Shown here in pieces: positions 1-6,762 of a stretch of 15,493 nucleotides of DNA. The position numbers and the translations under genes were made by a program. This stretch comes from JAWBSP01 sp964632175. GTDB taxonomy: Archaea > Hadarchaeota > Hadarchaeia > Hadarchaeales > JAWBSP01. Position 1 is the first letter of the stretch. Every line of letters begins with the position of its first letter. The stretch is from positions 1-15,493 of the forward strand of contig CAZWBJ010000022.1 in the NCBI GenBank assembly GCA_964632175.1. Direction: 5' to 3'. Under the pieces are notes generated by a model. It saw only the letters and a program-made list of their open reading frames with translations, had not been told where the DNA came from and made no database searches.

Positions 1-147
1 CCCTGTCTTTCCTGTCCAGCTGTTTCTTTCGAGTTGGGTTTCCTCAAATTGGGACAAGTGGCGAGGGTTTACGGGCTGGACGTGGGGGCTCTTATAAAGG
101 AACTTAGGGAGGTCCTCCAAGAATCCGAAGCTCGTCCCCAACCCTGA
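1..147 (+). CDS. DUF1858-like CxxC redox protein, C-terminal fragment (5' end outside window)
   Basis: An open frame enters from the left edge and stops at TGA 145-147, giving 48 visible residues. A CxxC (Cys2 and Cys5 of the visible part) is followed by a stretch ending in a VYGLD-type helix and a Leu/Glu-rich tail. This layout resembles the end of DUF1858 or 'hybrid-cluster-associated redox disulfide' domains, which are small CxxC domains in anaerobes, often linked to hemerythrin/DUF438 proteins. A DUF438-hemerythrin gene lies 550 bp downstream, which agrees with the call. The last 44 bp overlap the 3' end of the convergent MOSC gene. The beginning of the protein and its start codon are not visible, so length and extra domains are unknown. 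The family call rests on a short segment. Confidence 0.55.
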   Translation, partial: PCLSCPAVSFELGFLKLGQVARVYGLDVGALIKELREVLQESEARPQP

Positions 148-544
148 CCCTGCCCCCCTTCACCACTCTAGCGAAAACACCCTCTCTCGGCATGATGCAC
201 ACCCCGATCCTGCGCGAGACCTCACAGGGCTCCGGGCATTCCTTACCTAGCTGCGAAATCTCAAGTACCGCCTCCCCGGCCTGGAGCCTCACTCCCTCCC
301 TCAGTTGCGAGAAATCCAGTCCCTCGACCGTGAGGTTTTCCGCGAAGCTTCCGGGCCCGACGTCTAATCCCCTCTCTCTCATCCCCAGCACGCTTTCCAG
401 AGGGAGGAGACTGACTTGCCTCACCGGGTCGCCCGCATGGCAATCACCGACCAAACCGTAATCCTCTTTCAACCACCCCTCTTGCACGTTCCTCTTTGGA
501 GTTCCCTTCCTCTCGCTCAGGCAAACCGCCACGATCCTTGCCAT
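104..544 (-). CDS. MOSC-domain protein (molybdenum cofactor / sulfur carrier type)
   Basis: This encodes a 146-residue stand-alone MOSC domain. Family features visible are GDCHAG near residues 33-38, FAENLT near 68-73, and the Cys-rich core with Cys103, Cys107 and Cys116 followed by MPREGVFA. MOSC domains act on sulfur or metal groups attached to molybdopterin. Stand-alone archaeal copies are usually assumed to serve molybdenum or tungsten cofactor metabolism, with the exact reaction unproven. I chose ATG at 544-542. An in-frame TTG at 547-545 would add one residue, but its only Shine-Dalgarno-like stretch is too close, and an A/T-rich ATTTTTAG element lies about 20 nt upstream of the ATG. 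The gene is convergent with the DUF1858-like frame and shares 44 bp with it. Confidence 0.85.
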   Translation of the reverse strand: MARIVAVCLSERKGTPKRNVQEGWLKEDYGLVGDCHAGDPVRQVSLLPLESVLGMRERGLDVGPGSFAENLTVEGLDFSQLREGVRLQAGEAVLEISQLGKECPEPCEVSRRIGVCIMPREGVFARVVKGGRVRVGDELRILGGPP

Positions 545-696
545 CAACCTGTCAGAAAACTAAAAATCTATCATGTCCCAAAGGCGAAATCATTCATCCA
601 TGAGAACTTAAAGGAGCCAGCCTCCTCCAGTCATAGTGTTCGCATAACAGCGCATTCCGCCCACTTCTAATTAAAAAGTATTAAGGAGAAGCTGAT
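545..696. promoter_or_regulatory. Divergent intergenic region between MOSC and hemerythrin genes
   Basis: This 152-bp gap separates two divergently read genes. On the plus side it holds an A/T octamer at 671-678 (TTAAAAAG), 19-26 nt before the hemerythrin ATG, and a strong Shine-Dalgarno stretch AAGGAG at 683-688, 8 nt before that ATG. If the octamer is the TATA box, transcription would start at or next to the ATG and leave the Shine-Dalgarno outside the mRNA, so the two signals conflict. A second A/T tract at 559-570 could serve either direction. Confidence 0.5.
683..688 (+). promoter_or_regulatory. Strong Shine-Dalgarno of the hemerythrin gene
   Basis: AAGGAG lies 8 nt before ATG 697 and fixes that start. 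It is the clearest ribosome-binding site in the window; most other first genes here lack one. Confidence 0.75.
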
Positions 697-1917
697 ATGG
701 AGGGAGTAACCGAGGAAGACCGTAAAAGAGCCCTCAAAGAGATGATAAAACAGCTCCACGCTGGTGTACCCCCGGAGCGAGTTAAAGAGCGATTTCAGCG
801 GTTTCTCCAGGGTATAAGCTCGCTGGAAATTGCCCAGATCGAGCAGGAACTGATAAACGAAGGCGTGTCCCGGGAAGAGATTCAAAGACTCTGCGATTTA
901 CACTTAGCAGTGTTCAGAGAGCAGCTGGAGAAACAACCGTTTGAAACGTCCCCAACAAGCCCCATTGGGATCCTTCTGGAGGAGCACAGAATGCTCCAGC
1001 AGATGAGCCAGAAGCTCAGCGGGTTGGCTGAAAGAGTGCGGGATGCTGGGGACCTTGACAGCGTAAAAGAGGAAGTGGCACGGCTCAAGCATGTTGCTGA
1101 AGAGCTTCTAGACGCTGAAAAACACTATCTACGCGAAGAAAACGTCCTCTTTCCAGTGTTGGAGAGACATGGCGTAACCGAGCCGCCAGCCATAATGTGG
1201 ATGGAGCATAACCAGCTCAGAGAAAAGAAAAAGCACCTGAAAGGCCTGTTGGAAAACGCCACAACTATTAACTTTCAAGATTTCAAGCGGCAGCTTGGCG
1301 AACTTGCCAGCACCATAAACACTACCCTTAACAGCCACATCTTCAAGGAGAACAACATATTGTTTCCAACGGCTCAACGCGTCGTCACGGAACAAGAATG
1401 GAATGCGATGTGGGCGGACTTTGACGAGATTGGCTATTGCTGCTTCACTCCGGGACATTTGATAAAGAAACCGGCGGAAAAACTAGAGATCGAAGCTATG
1501 GCTGAGGGCGTGTTGCGGTTTGAGACCGGGACCTTGACAAAGGAGGAAGCGGAGGCGATTCTGAACACTTTGCCAGTGGACATAACCTTCGTGGACAAGG
1601 AAGACGCTGTCAAATTCTTCAACAAGGCTGAAAAACGCATTTTCGTTAGAACAAAAGCCGTCCTAGGCAGAAAGGTTCAGCTCTGCCACCCGCAGAAAAG
1701 CATACACATAGTCAACAGGATCCTTGAAGCTTTCAAGAAAGGCGAAAAAGATGTGGCGGAATTTTGGGTAAACGTTGGCGGCCGCCTGATCCACATAAGA
1801 TACTTCGCCGTAAGAGACAAGGACGGCAAATACTTGGGCACCATGGAGGTAACTCAAGACATAACTGACCTAAAGAGGATTGAAGGCGAGAAACGTCTCC
1901 TAGATTGGGAAGGGTAG
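697..1917 (+). CDS. DUF438-hemerythrin-PAS domain protein
   Basis: This is a 406-residue soluble protein with three parts: an N-terminal DUF438 helical domain (about residues 5-80), a hemerythrin HHE four-helix domain (about 90-230) and a C-terminal PAS domain (about 285-395). Likely di-iron ligands are His97, His143 with Glu147 (HxxxE), His171, and His214 with Glu218 (second HxxxE). The PAS part carries the family hallmarks: a central FNKAEKRIF segment, a CHPQKS loop at 330-335, and a GKYLGTMEVTQDIT end. The DUF438/HHE/PAS layout is known from anaerobic bacteria and archaea, where a role in sensing or binding O2, NO or redox state is suspected but not settled. There is no membrane segment or output domain, so it probably acts through a partner. 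The start ATG at 697 has a strong Shine-Dalgarno. The arsC-like gene follows after 1 nt. Confidence 0.93.
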   Translation: MEGVTEEDRKRALKEMIKQLHAGVPPERVKERFQRFLQGISSLEIAQIEQELINEGVSREEIQRLCDLHLAVFREQLEKQPFETSPTSPIGILLEEHRMLQQMSQKLSGLAERVRDAGDLDSVKEEVARLKHVAEELLDAEKHYLREENVLFPVLERHGVTEPPAIMWMEHNQLREKKKHLKGLLENATTINFQDFKRQLGELASTINTTLNSHIFKENNILFPTAQRVVTEQEWNAMWADFDEIGYCCFTPGHLIKKPAEKLEIEAMAEGVLRFETGTLTKEEAEAILNTLPVDITFVDKEDAVKFFNKAEKRIFVRTKAVLGRKVQLCHPQKSIHIVNRILEAFKKGEKDVAEFWVNVGGRLIHIRYFAVRDKDGKYLGTMEVTQDITDLKRIEGEKRLLDWEG

Positions 1918-1918
1918 A

Positions 1919-2323
1919 TTGAAAACCGTCCTGTTCATCTGTGTTGAAAACAGTTTCAGAAGCCAGATCGCCGAAGCCTACTTCAGCAAGTACGCACCTG
2001 AAGGCTGGACCGCCACAAGTGCCGGCGTACAACCGGCGGGCGAAGTCCATCCAAATGCCGTACGGCTCATGCTCGAGGAGGGTATGGACATAGGCCACAA
2101 AAAACCGCAAGCGATGACGAAGGAACTCCAAGAAAAAGCCGATGTCGTCATAATCGTGTGCAGCGGTGGTCCTGCGTGCCCGGTGGTTTACGCACAACAT
2201 GTTGAAGTATGGAGTGTACCGGATCCGGCTCAAATGTCATTGGACGAGGCTAGGCGCGTGAGAGACATCATAAAAGCCAAGGTTTTGGAGCTGATTGAGA
2301 GGTTGAAAACGCGGGAGGCCTAG
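1919..2323 (+). CDS. arsC: Low-molecular-weight phosphatase-type arsenate reductase
   Basis: This 134-residue single-domain protein is of the LMW protein-tyrosine-phosphatase/ArsC fold. The N-terminal phosphate loop starts at Cys8 (CVENSFRSQIAEA), and the catalytic Asp is in the VPDP motif at about 100-103. Two further cysteines, Cys81 and Cys87, sit where the thioredoxin-coupled arsenate reductases carry their disulfide-relay pair, so all three redox cysteines appear present. That favours arsenate reduction over a plain tyrosine phosphatase. The start is TTG at 1919-1921, one base after the TAG of the hemerythrin gene, with a purine-rich GGGAAGGG just before it, so the two genes are one transcript and probably translationally coupled. 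The loop reads CVEN rather than the commoner CVHN. Function as arsenate reductase is inferred, not shown. Confidence 0.88.
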   Translation: MKTVLFICVENSFRSQIAEAYFSKYAPEGWTATSAGVQPAGEVHPNAVRLMLEEGMDIGHKKPQAMTKELQEKADVVIIVCSGGPACPVVYAQHVEVWSVPDPAQMSLDEARRVRDIIKAKVLELIERLKTREA

Positions 2324-2587
2324 AAGTACCCACATGATTAAGTTGGAGTCATGGGTGCCACTTGGATGGTGGTGAAACCACAATGGTGTGGTGGGGGGGC
2401 GGAAACAGAATGCCAGTGGCTATGGGTATCGCCAAACTGGAAAGTGCGAAGAAAGGGTTTTGCTCGATCTCGCGCTCGGTTGAGTGCCTAGAGATTAGAG
2501 TGAAAGAGGAAGTTAGCTCCGACGCTTTATCCCCTCCCCCTTCCAGATAGATGCGGGAGGCAATCGTGCTGGAGGGGCTCAACAAGT
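2324..2587. other. Non-coding stretch without recognisable gene
   Basis: I see no convincing gene here. Short open frames exist on both strands (plus 2362-2550, minus 2349-2585), but neither looks like a known family and neither has a promoter or ribosome-binding site at the expected distance. A G-rich run lies at 2391-2399. Given the relics that follow, this may be further eroded sequence. Confidence 0.5.
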
Positions 2588-2878
2588 GCCGTCTTCTTCT
2601 CAGGGGATGCCATTGCCTCGGAGTTTGAAAGCCGAACCGGTTACCTCCTCTTCCCGAACCCCGTCAAGCGCACTACCCTAGTTGCTGGAAAGTTCCTGGC
2701 TTGCCTGGTGGGTGCAATCATCGTGCTGGCGGTGGGATATTTCCTCTCGGCCGTGATGCTACTTCTCCTTTACCACTAAATTCCCATTGGATATCTTGGG
2801 GCTAGCATGACCCTCGCCTGTTTCATGGTCGGTCTCGCCTTCGCATTCAGCTCTGTAATGAGAGGTGGCATGAGGGAC
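2588..2878 (+). pseudogene. Relic of an ABC-2 type transporter permease
   Basis: Reading frame 2588 onward translates to a segment typical of archaeal ABC-2 permeases: a DAIASEFE motif, then a TGYLLFPNPVKRTTL-like loop, then two hydrophobic helices. An in-frame TAA at 2777-2779 interrupts it, after which the same frame continues with the next helix and an AFAFSSVMRG-like cytoplasmic motif before the similarity ends near 2878. The first third of the gene (N-terminus and first membrane helix) and the last helices are missing; intact members run about 250-280 residues. So it is truncated at both ends and carries an internal stop. The loop-and-helix pattern makes the family call fairly secure. 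Substrate and partner ATPase cannot be told. Confidence 0.75.
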
Positions 2879-2887
2879 AAAACAGCT

Positions 2888-3134
2888 CGGTATCAACCCA
2901 AACTACACGCCCTTGTGCGCATCAGTCCCAAGGAGCCGTGGACTTGAAGGTATCCCAGAACCACCCAAGGAGGGGCTAACTTCCTTTACGAGGAGCTGAA
3001 GGAGAGGAAAATCGTGGGCATCCAACCCGGAGTCACCAAGCATTTCGAGTTAAACACCTATGGGTTGAGCTGGGCAGGTGAAGTACGTGGGGGATGCCTT
3101 CCTAGAAATTACCCGGAAGTGTGGAATTCGGTAA
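2888..3134 (+). pseudogene. pscS: 3' relic of Sep-tRNA:Cys-tRNA synthase (SepCysS), with frameshifts
   Basis: Joining three reading frames recovers the last ~80 residues of SepCysS, the PLP enzyme that converts O-phosphoseryl-tRNA(Cys) to Cys-tRNA(Cys). Segments are QPKLHALVRI (about 2894-2923), KVSQNHPRRG (2947-2976), FLYEELKERKIVGIQPG and HFELNTYGLSW (2981-3073), and VKYVGDAFLEI with the stop TAA (3078-3134). They line up in order with the C-terminus I recall for the methanogen enzyme (PKEHDLIKFETP, KRRGFFFYDELKKRGI, GVTKE, YGLEWEQVEYV). Frame changes fall near 2930-2946, at 2977-2980 (one extra A in ggcTAACttc) and at 3074-3077. The N-terminal ~80% with the PLP lysine is absent. The relic stop lies 2 bp before the convergent PiT stop. 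Confidence in the family is high; when it decayed is unknown. Confidence 0.82.
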
Positions 3135-3136
3135 GC

Positions 3137-4324
3137 TTAAAGAACCCAAGAAACCAGCCTGAAAAGGGCCCCAGATAGGAGAGCAGCGGCCGGAATGGTC
3201 ACCGTCCAGAAGAGTATGATTTTCGCCATTACTGATTTCTCCACTCCTCTGAGTCCCTTGGATGCCAGCCCGACCCCCACCACCGTCCCGATGTTGCTGA
3301 GGGAGGTGGAAATGGGAATGCCGAACCCCCACAGCCAAACCGGAACAGTCGTGAAGACGAGCACGGTGAAAGCCTGCGCGTACTCGGCCGCCAAGCCGGT
3401 GATGGGGTCAAGCCTAGTCACCCTGTAAGCGGCGGTATCTATCACCTTGTATCCCCAAGTGAAGCCTCCCAGCGCTATTCCCACCGCTCCCAGAATAGAA
3501 AGGAAAAGCATGGCCGAAGTTGGCACCATCCCCATCAGGCGCTCGGTGGGGGTCACGAATACGCCCGTCGCATTCGCCATGTCGTTGGCCCCGAAAGCAA
3601 ATGCACTGAGAAAGTGAACGAGGATGAGCAGCCTGCATGCTAAATCGATCCCCTCGGCTCCTCGCACCCACAGAGAAACGACGAAGAGGACTGCTGCTGT
3701 GGCCACTGTGGCAAAAATTAGCGAGGGAAGGAATCCAAAACGCCAGATTCCGTGAAAAAGCGAGAGGAACATGACCACGAAGAGAGGAAGGTAGAGGAGG
3801 ATGGTAAGAGAGAGATTGGAGAAGCTTTTCCTAGGAACGGAAAAAAACCTCACCATGAGGTAGTAGAGGAGAGCAGCCAGCCCTAGTGCGATTAAAGGTG
3901 AGACGGGAATGCTGAACAGGGCCCTCATGAGGTTGCCTGGACGGATAGCCGCACCTGTGACGAGGGCGAACCCCAGCACCCCTCCCATAATGGAATGGGT
4001 GGTGGAGACCGGCATGCCCAGCCAAGTGCTGAAGGTCACCCAAAGGCATGCTGCAAGTGCCGCCGAGAGACTTCCCACTATCAGCTCGCCCGTTCCGAGG
4101 GCCCCCCTGTCGACCAATCCGCGGTCGATGGTCTTCATGACGAAGGGGCCGAACAAGATGCCACCAAGCGCTGCGAAAATCGCGAAGGTATAAAGGGCCT
4201 TGCGCATGGAGTAAACCCCTGCCCCCACCACGCAATTACAAGGATTCGCCGCATCGTTGGCCCCGAGACACCAAGCCATATAGAAGGCAAGCCCGAGGCC
4301 GGCCCCGTAAACCAGCCAGAGCAT
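3137..4324 (-). CDS. pit: PiT-family inorganic phosphate transporter
   Basis: This 395-residue polytopic membrane protein carries the duplicated PiT signature: GANDAAN at 21-27 and GANDMAN at 245-251. It is expected to carry phosphate (and, by mimicry, arsenate) into the cell with a coupled cation. Each half has a second conserved loop. The first is standard (MPVSTTHSIMGG, about 104-115). The second reads IPISTSLSNIG, so the usual STTH is STSL. About ten membrane helices are visible. Start is ATG 4324-4322, with TATATA at 4344-4349, 20-25 nt upstream. Its DUF47 partner lies upstream on the same strand with a 128-bp gap. PiT-DUF47 pairs are very common and support phosphate as substrate. Confidence 0.93.
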   Translation of the reverse strand: MLWLVYGAGLGLAFYMAWCLGANDAANPCNCVVGAGVYSMRKALYTFAIFAALGGILFGPFVMKTIDRGLVDRGALGTGELIVGSLSAALAACLWVTFSTWLGMPVSTTHSIMGGVLGFALVTGAAIRPGNLMRALFSIPVSPLIALGLAALLYYLMVRFFSVPRKSFSNLSLTILLYLPLFVVMFLSLFHGIWRFGFLPSLIFATVATAAVLFVVSLWVRGAEGIDLACRLLILVHFLSAFAFGANDMANATGVFVTPTERLMGMVPTSAMLFLSILGAVGIALGGFTWGYKVIDTAAYRVTRLDPITGLAAEYAQAFTVLVFTTVPVWLWGFGIPISTSLSNIGTVVGVGLASKGLRGVEKSVMAKIILFWTVTIPAAALLSGALFRLVSWVL

Positions 4325-4343
4325 CCACCCTAAATTCTGGAGT

Positions 4344-4349
4344 ATATAT
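4344..4349 (-). promoter_or_regulatory. TATA-like box of the PiT gene
   Basis: On the minus strand this reads ATATAT within GGGATATATACTCC, 20-25 nt before ATG 4324. Transcription would start at or very near the start codon, implying a leaderless mRNA. A short GGGTGG just before the ATG could act as a ribosome site only if a leader exists. Confidence 0.55.
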
Positions 4350-4452
4350 CCCTATGATTCACGTGCCGAATCAAAAAGGAGATTTACACCTCGGTTAAAA
4401 ATCGGATGGTTTGGCAGAATATGGATTCTAGCGAGAATCGACCGTAGTAAGA

Positions 4453-5121
4453 CTATCGGCTAACCGCCATACACCTCAGAATGTCGCTCGCATCCTCACA
4501 GAGGTCCGCCACGTTTTCCAAGTTTTCCAGCATTTTCTCGAGAATGAAAGACATGCCCGTATCCTTTATGGCTCTGTGCCATTTAAGGAGTTTGGGGAAG
4601 AGCTTGGTTTGCCTAAACTCGTCCACTTCTTCTTCCTTCTCCTCCACCTGATGGGAAAGGGCGAGCGCGGAGGGGGAACCCTTCATCACCGCACCAAACG
4701 CCTCTCGCAACTTCTGTGCCGCCTCCAGATCTTTTGAAGCAAAGGATCTCAGGATCTCCCTCAACTCCCTGCAAACCTTCCGCGGCGGGAGGTACCGGAG
4801 CTTACCGGCAGCCGCCTTGGCGTTCGCGGCGATCTCATCCACCACCATGACCAGCCTCACTATTTCATCCCTGTCGATGGGGTGGAAAATCCCTGCGGAG
4901 AGCTCCTCCAGAATCTGTCTCTTGAGCTCGTCGGCCTCCCTCTCTTGGGAGAAAACCTTCTTGTAGGCCTCCTCCACACCCCTCATGTCCTTTTCCAAAA
5001 AGGCCTCGTAGACCCTCTCGGTCTCCTTAACCGTCTCCACGATCTCCTCGAGGTGCTTCTCGCAGAGTTCCATTATTCTCTTCTCTCTCCCCTTAGCCAG
5101 CCAAGTGAACTTGCCAGCCAT
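4453..5121 (-). CDS. DUF47 / PhoU-like phosphate transport regulator
   Basis: This is a 222-residue, almost wholly helical, highly charged protein of the DUF47 (TIGR00153) family, a PhoU-like fold. Visible features are repeated Glu/Lys-rich helices, an EREADELKRQILEEL segment near 61-75, an FHPIDRDEI turn near 79-87 and a C-terminal ENVADLCEDASDIL helix near 201-214. Length is typical. Family members sit beside PiT transporters and are thought to control their activity from the cytoplasmic face; metal binding is reported for PhoU relatives. It is encoded between the ArsB-type permease (25 bp upstream) and PiT (128 bp downstream) on the same strand. ATG 5121-5119 is the start: it has a TATA-like box at the expected distance and no Shine-Dalgarno. 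Confidence 0.9.
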   Translation of the reverse strand: MAGKFTWLAKGREKRIMELCEKHLEEIVETVKETERVYEAFLEKDMRGVEEAYKKVFSQEREADELKRQILEELSAGIFHPIDRDEIVRLVMVVDEIAANAKAAAGKLRYLPPRKVCRELREILRSFASKDLEAAQKLREAFGAVMKGSPSALALSHQVEEKEEEVDEFRQTKLFPKLLKWHRAIKDTGMSFILEKMLENLENVADLCEDASDILRCMAVSR

Positions 5122-5138
5122 GAAAAACTAGGTGTTGA

Positions 5139-5146
5139 TATATAAA
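5139..5146 (-). promoter_or_regulatory. TATA-like box of the DUF47 gene
   Basis: TTTATATA on the minus strand lies 18-25 nt before ATG 5121 and fills the 25-bp gap right after the stop codon of the upstream permease. This suggests DUF47 has its own start of transcription, with a leaderless message, instead of depending on the permease transcript. Confidence 0.6.
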
Positions 5147-6388
5147 TCACCTCAAAAGCCAAAGGGTTTGCAGCAACACCTGCACCGTCCCAACCGCCAC
5201 GAGGGTGGGGGGGACGCTCAGCCGCAGGTACTCTCTCAGCCTTATTTTGTGACCCCTCTTCTCCAACATTCCGCAGGCAATCACGTTTGCCGTCGCTCCA
5301 ATCGGCAGGATGTTTCCCCCAATGCCCGTTCCCACCACCATCCCGTACAAAAGAGGCAGGGAATCCATGCTCACGGCTGAGGCGAGGTTCTTGCACACGG
5401 GTATCATGAGCAGGGTGTAGGGAACGTTATCTATAAAACTAGAGAGTGCCACGGACATCCAAATGAAAAGGGCTAAAAGAACAGAGGGATTTCTTATTGC
5501 AAGACCAGCGAGTCTTTCGGCGAAACTGGACGTCAGCCCCGTGAGTTCAAGCGAACCCACCACCACGAAGAGACCAAGGATGAAGAGGAAGGTTTCCCAG
5601 TCAAACTCCCTGAGGGTTCGGTGCAGGCCCCCCGGGTAGAGGAGAAGAGACCCCAGCCCCACGGCGAGTCCCACTAGACCCGGCGGATGGGGGGAGAAGG
5701 AAAGGGCGAGGACACCCGCGACAAAAAGAAAACTTGCCCCATAGGAAACTTTAAGCTCTTCCTCCTGAAAGGAGATCTTCCCGCGCTTACTCCTGAAAAT
5801 CAGGAAAAGGGTAAGGAGAAACATTGAGGCTCCCACCGCCGAGAGCGTCCCAATGCCCAGCTTGGAGTGAAACCAGTAAAAGTCCAAGAACCTCATGCCT
5901 GTTTTCTCCGCTAGGATGAGCGCGGGAGGATCCGCCACCATAGTGATGGTGGTGGCCACGTTGGAGCTGATGGCCACGGGAATGAGATACTCGAAGAGAG
6001 AGGTACCCACCCTCCTAGCGACCTCAACGCACACGGGGGCGAGCAGGAGGACGACGAGGGGGTTGGGCATGAAGGAGGAGAGGAAGACCGCAAGACAGCA
6101 GAGGTAGAAGATGGCATACCTTTCCTCCTTGGCCCTTCGCAGGAGGTGCAGGGCGATGAGCGAGGGGATCCCGCTCTGGGCGAGGGCAATGGAAAGCACG
6201 CCAAACCCCCAGTAGACGCCCAATACATTCCAGTCAATGGAATCTAGTGCCTGAGAGGGGCCTACTGTGCCCGTAAGAAGCAACACCGCCGCCGAGGCGA
6301 GTGCGACATACGCTATCCTAACCTTCCTAGCGATGAGCAGTGCGAAGCAAACGACGAATACGGCAAGAGCAACCACCTGCTCGCTCAT
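5147..6388 (-). CDS. ArsB/NhaD-superfamily ion permease (possible arsenite exporter)
   Basis: This 413-residue membrane protein with about 11-12 hydrophobic segments belongs to the ion-transporter superfamily (ArsB, NhaD, SLC13, P-protein). Diagnostic stretches are SSFMPNPLVVLLLAPV (about 104-119), an ATTITMVADPPALI loop (about 144-157), SSFIDNVPYTLLMIP (about 314-328) and GTGIGGNILPIGATANV (about 351-367). These show two inverted halves, each with a re-entrant Asn-Pro or Asp-Asn-Val-Pro element. Members export arsenite or exchange Na+/H+ or carry dicarboxylates, and sequence alone does not decide. Nearby ArsC, PiT and DUF47 favour arsenite or another oxyanion. ATG 6388-6386 has GAGG at 6397-6400, 8 nt upstream, and a possible TATA (CTAATATC) near 6446-6453, giving a short leader, unlike its neighbours. 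Confidence 0.85.
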   Translation of the reverse strand: MSEQVVALAVFVVCFALLIARKVRIAYVALASAAVLLLTGTVGPSQALDSIDWNVLGVYWGFGVLSIALAQSGIPSLIALHLLRRAKEERYAIFYLCCLAVFLSSFMPNPLVVLLLAPVCVEVARRVGTSLFEYLIPVAISSNVATTITMVADPPALILAEKTGMRFLDFYWFHSKLGIGTLSAVGASMFLLTLFLIFRSKRGKISFQEEELKVSYGASFLFVAGVLALSFSPHPPGLVGLAVGLGSLLLYPGGLHRTLREFDWETFLFILGLFVVVGSLELTGLTSSFAERLAGLAIRNPSVLLALFIWMSVALSSFIDNVPYTLLMIPVCKNLASAVSMDSLPLLYGMVVGTGIGGNILPIGATANVIACGMLEKRGHKIRLREYLRLSVPPTLVAVGTVQVLLQTLWLLR

Positions 6389-6396
6389 GTCAGGAG

Positions 6397-6400
6397 CCTC
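6397..6400 (-). promoter_or_regulatory. Shine-Dalgarno-like GAGG of the permease gene
   Basis: GAGG on the minus strand, with 8 nt to ATG 6388, supports that start. The nearest TATA-like element is about 55 nt upstream, so this mRNA would have a leader that includes the site. Confidence 0.45.
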
Positions 6401-6464
6401 TTGTACTGAGCCTGAGGGCGCGCATTAGAATCTGCAAGGCGAGATATTAGAAGGTGGGGTTTAG

Positions 6465-6761
6465 ATGGAGCTGAAAAAGAGCCGAAGGAGAGAAAGCATG
6501 CAGTGATACTGACCCATAACTATCAGATTCCCGAAATCCAGAAGGTGGCGGACTTCGTGGGGACTCCTAGAGCTGGCCATCAAATCCAGCAAGGTGAAGG
6601 ACGCCAAGCTCATCGTCTTCTCGGGGGTGGACTTCATGGCGGAGATGGCATCCATTCTCCATCCACACAAGAAGGTGGCGGTTCCGAATCCCGCCCATCT
6701 TCGGAGGTATGCTGCCGGAAAGAAGGCGGCGGAAATCGTCCCCCAAAAGGTAAAACGATAA
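6465..6761 (+). pseudogene. nadA: 5' relic of quinolinate synthase (nadA), frameshifted and truncated
   Basis: Three frames joined give the N-terminal ~95 residues of NadA, the iron-sulfur enzyme that makes quinolinate for NAD. The pieces are MELKK (6465-6479), then PKERKHAVILTHNYQIPEIQ followed by KVADFVG (6482-6562), then LELAIKSSKVKDAKLIVFSG followed by VDFMAEMASILHP (from about 6567). The HNYQ.PEIQ.VADFVGDSLELA and FMAE motifs are hallmarks of the family. Frame changes match the loss of one base near 6480, one G near 6560-6562 and one C near 6566-6567. After the HPHKKV segment the frame drifts away from NadA and ends at TAA 6759-6761. The remaining two thirds, with the other cluster cysteines, is absent. 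Because most of the gene is missing, this is real decay, not only sequencing error. Confidence 0.85.
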
Positions 6762-6762
6762 C

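Noticed and set aside
2349..2585. Open frame of 78 residues on the minus strand, and a 62-residue frame opposite at 2362-2550.
   Set aside because: No recognisable family, no promoter or ribosome site at the right distance, and the neighbouring DNA is eroded.
6465..6761. Possibility that all relic frameshifts are sequencing errors.
   Set aside because: Large parts of all three relic genes are missing, while the neighbouring genes are intact; still worth a read check at the short homopolymers.
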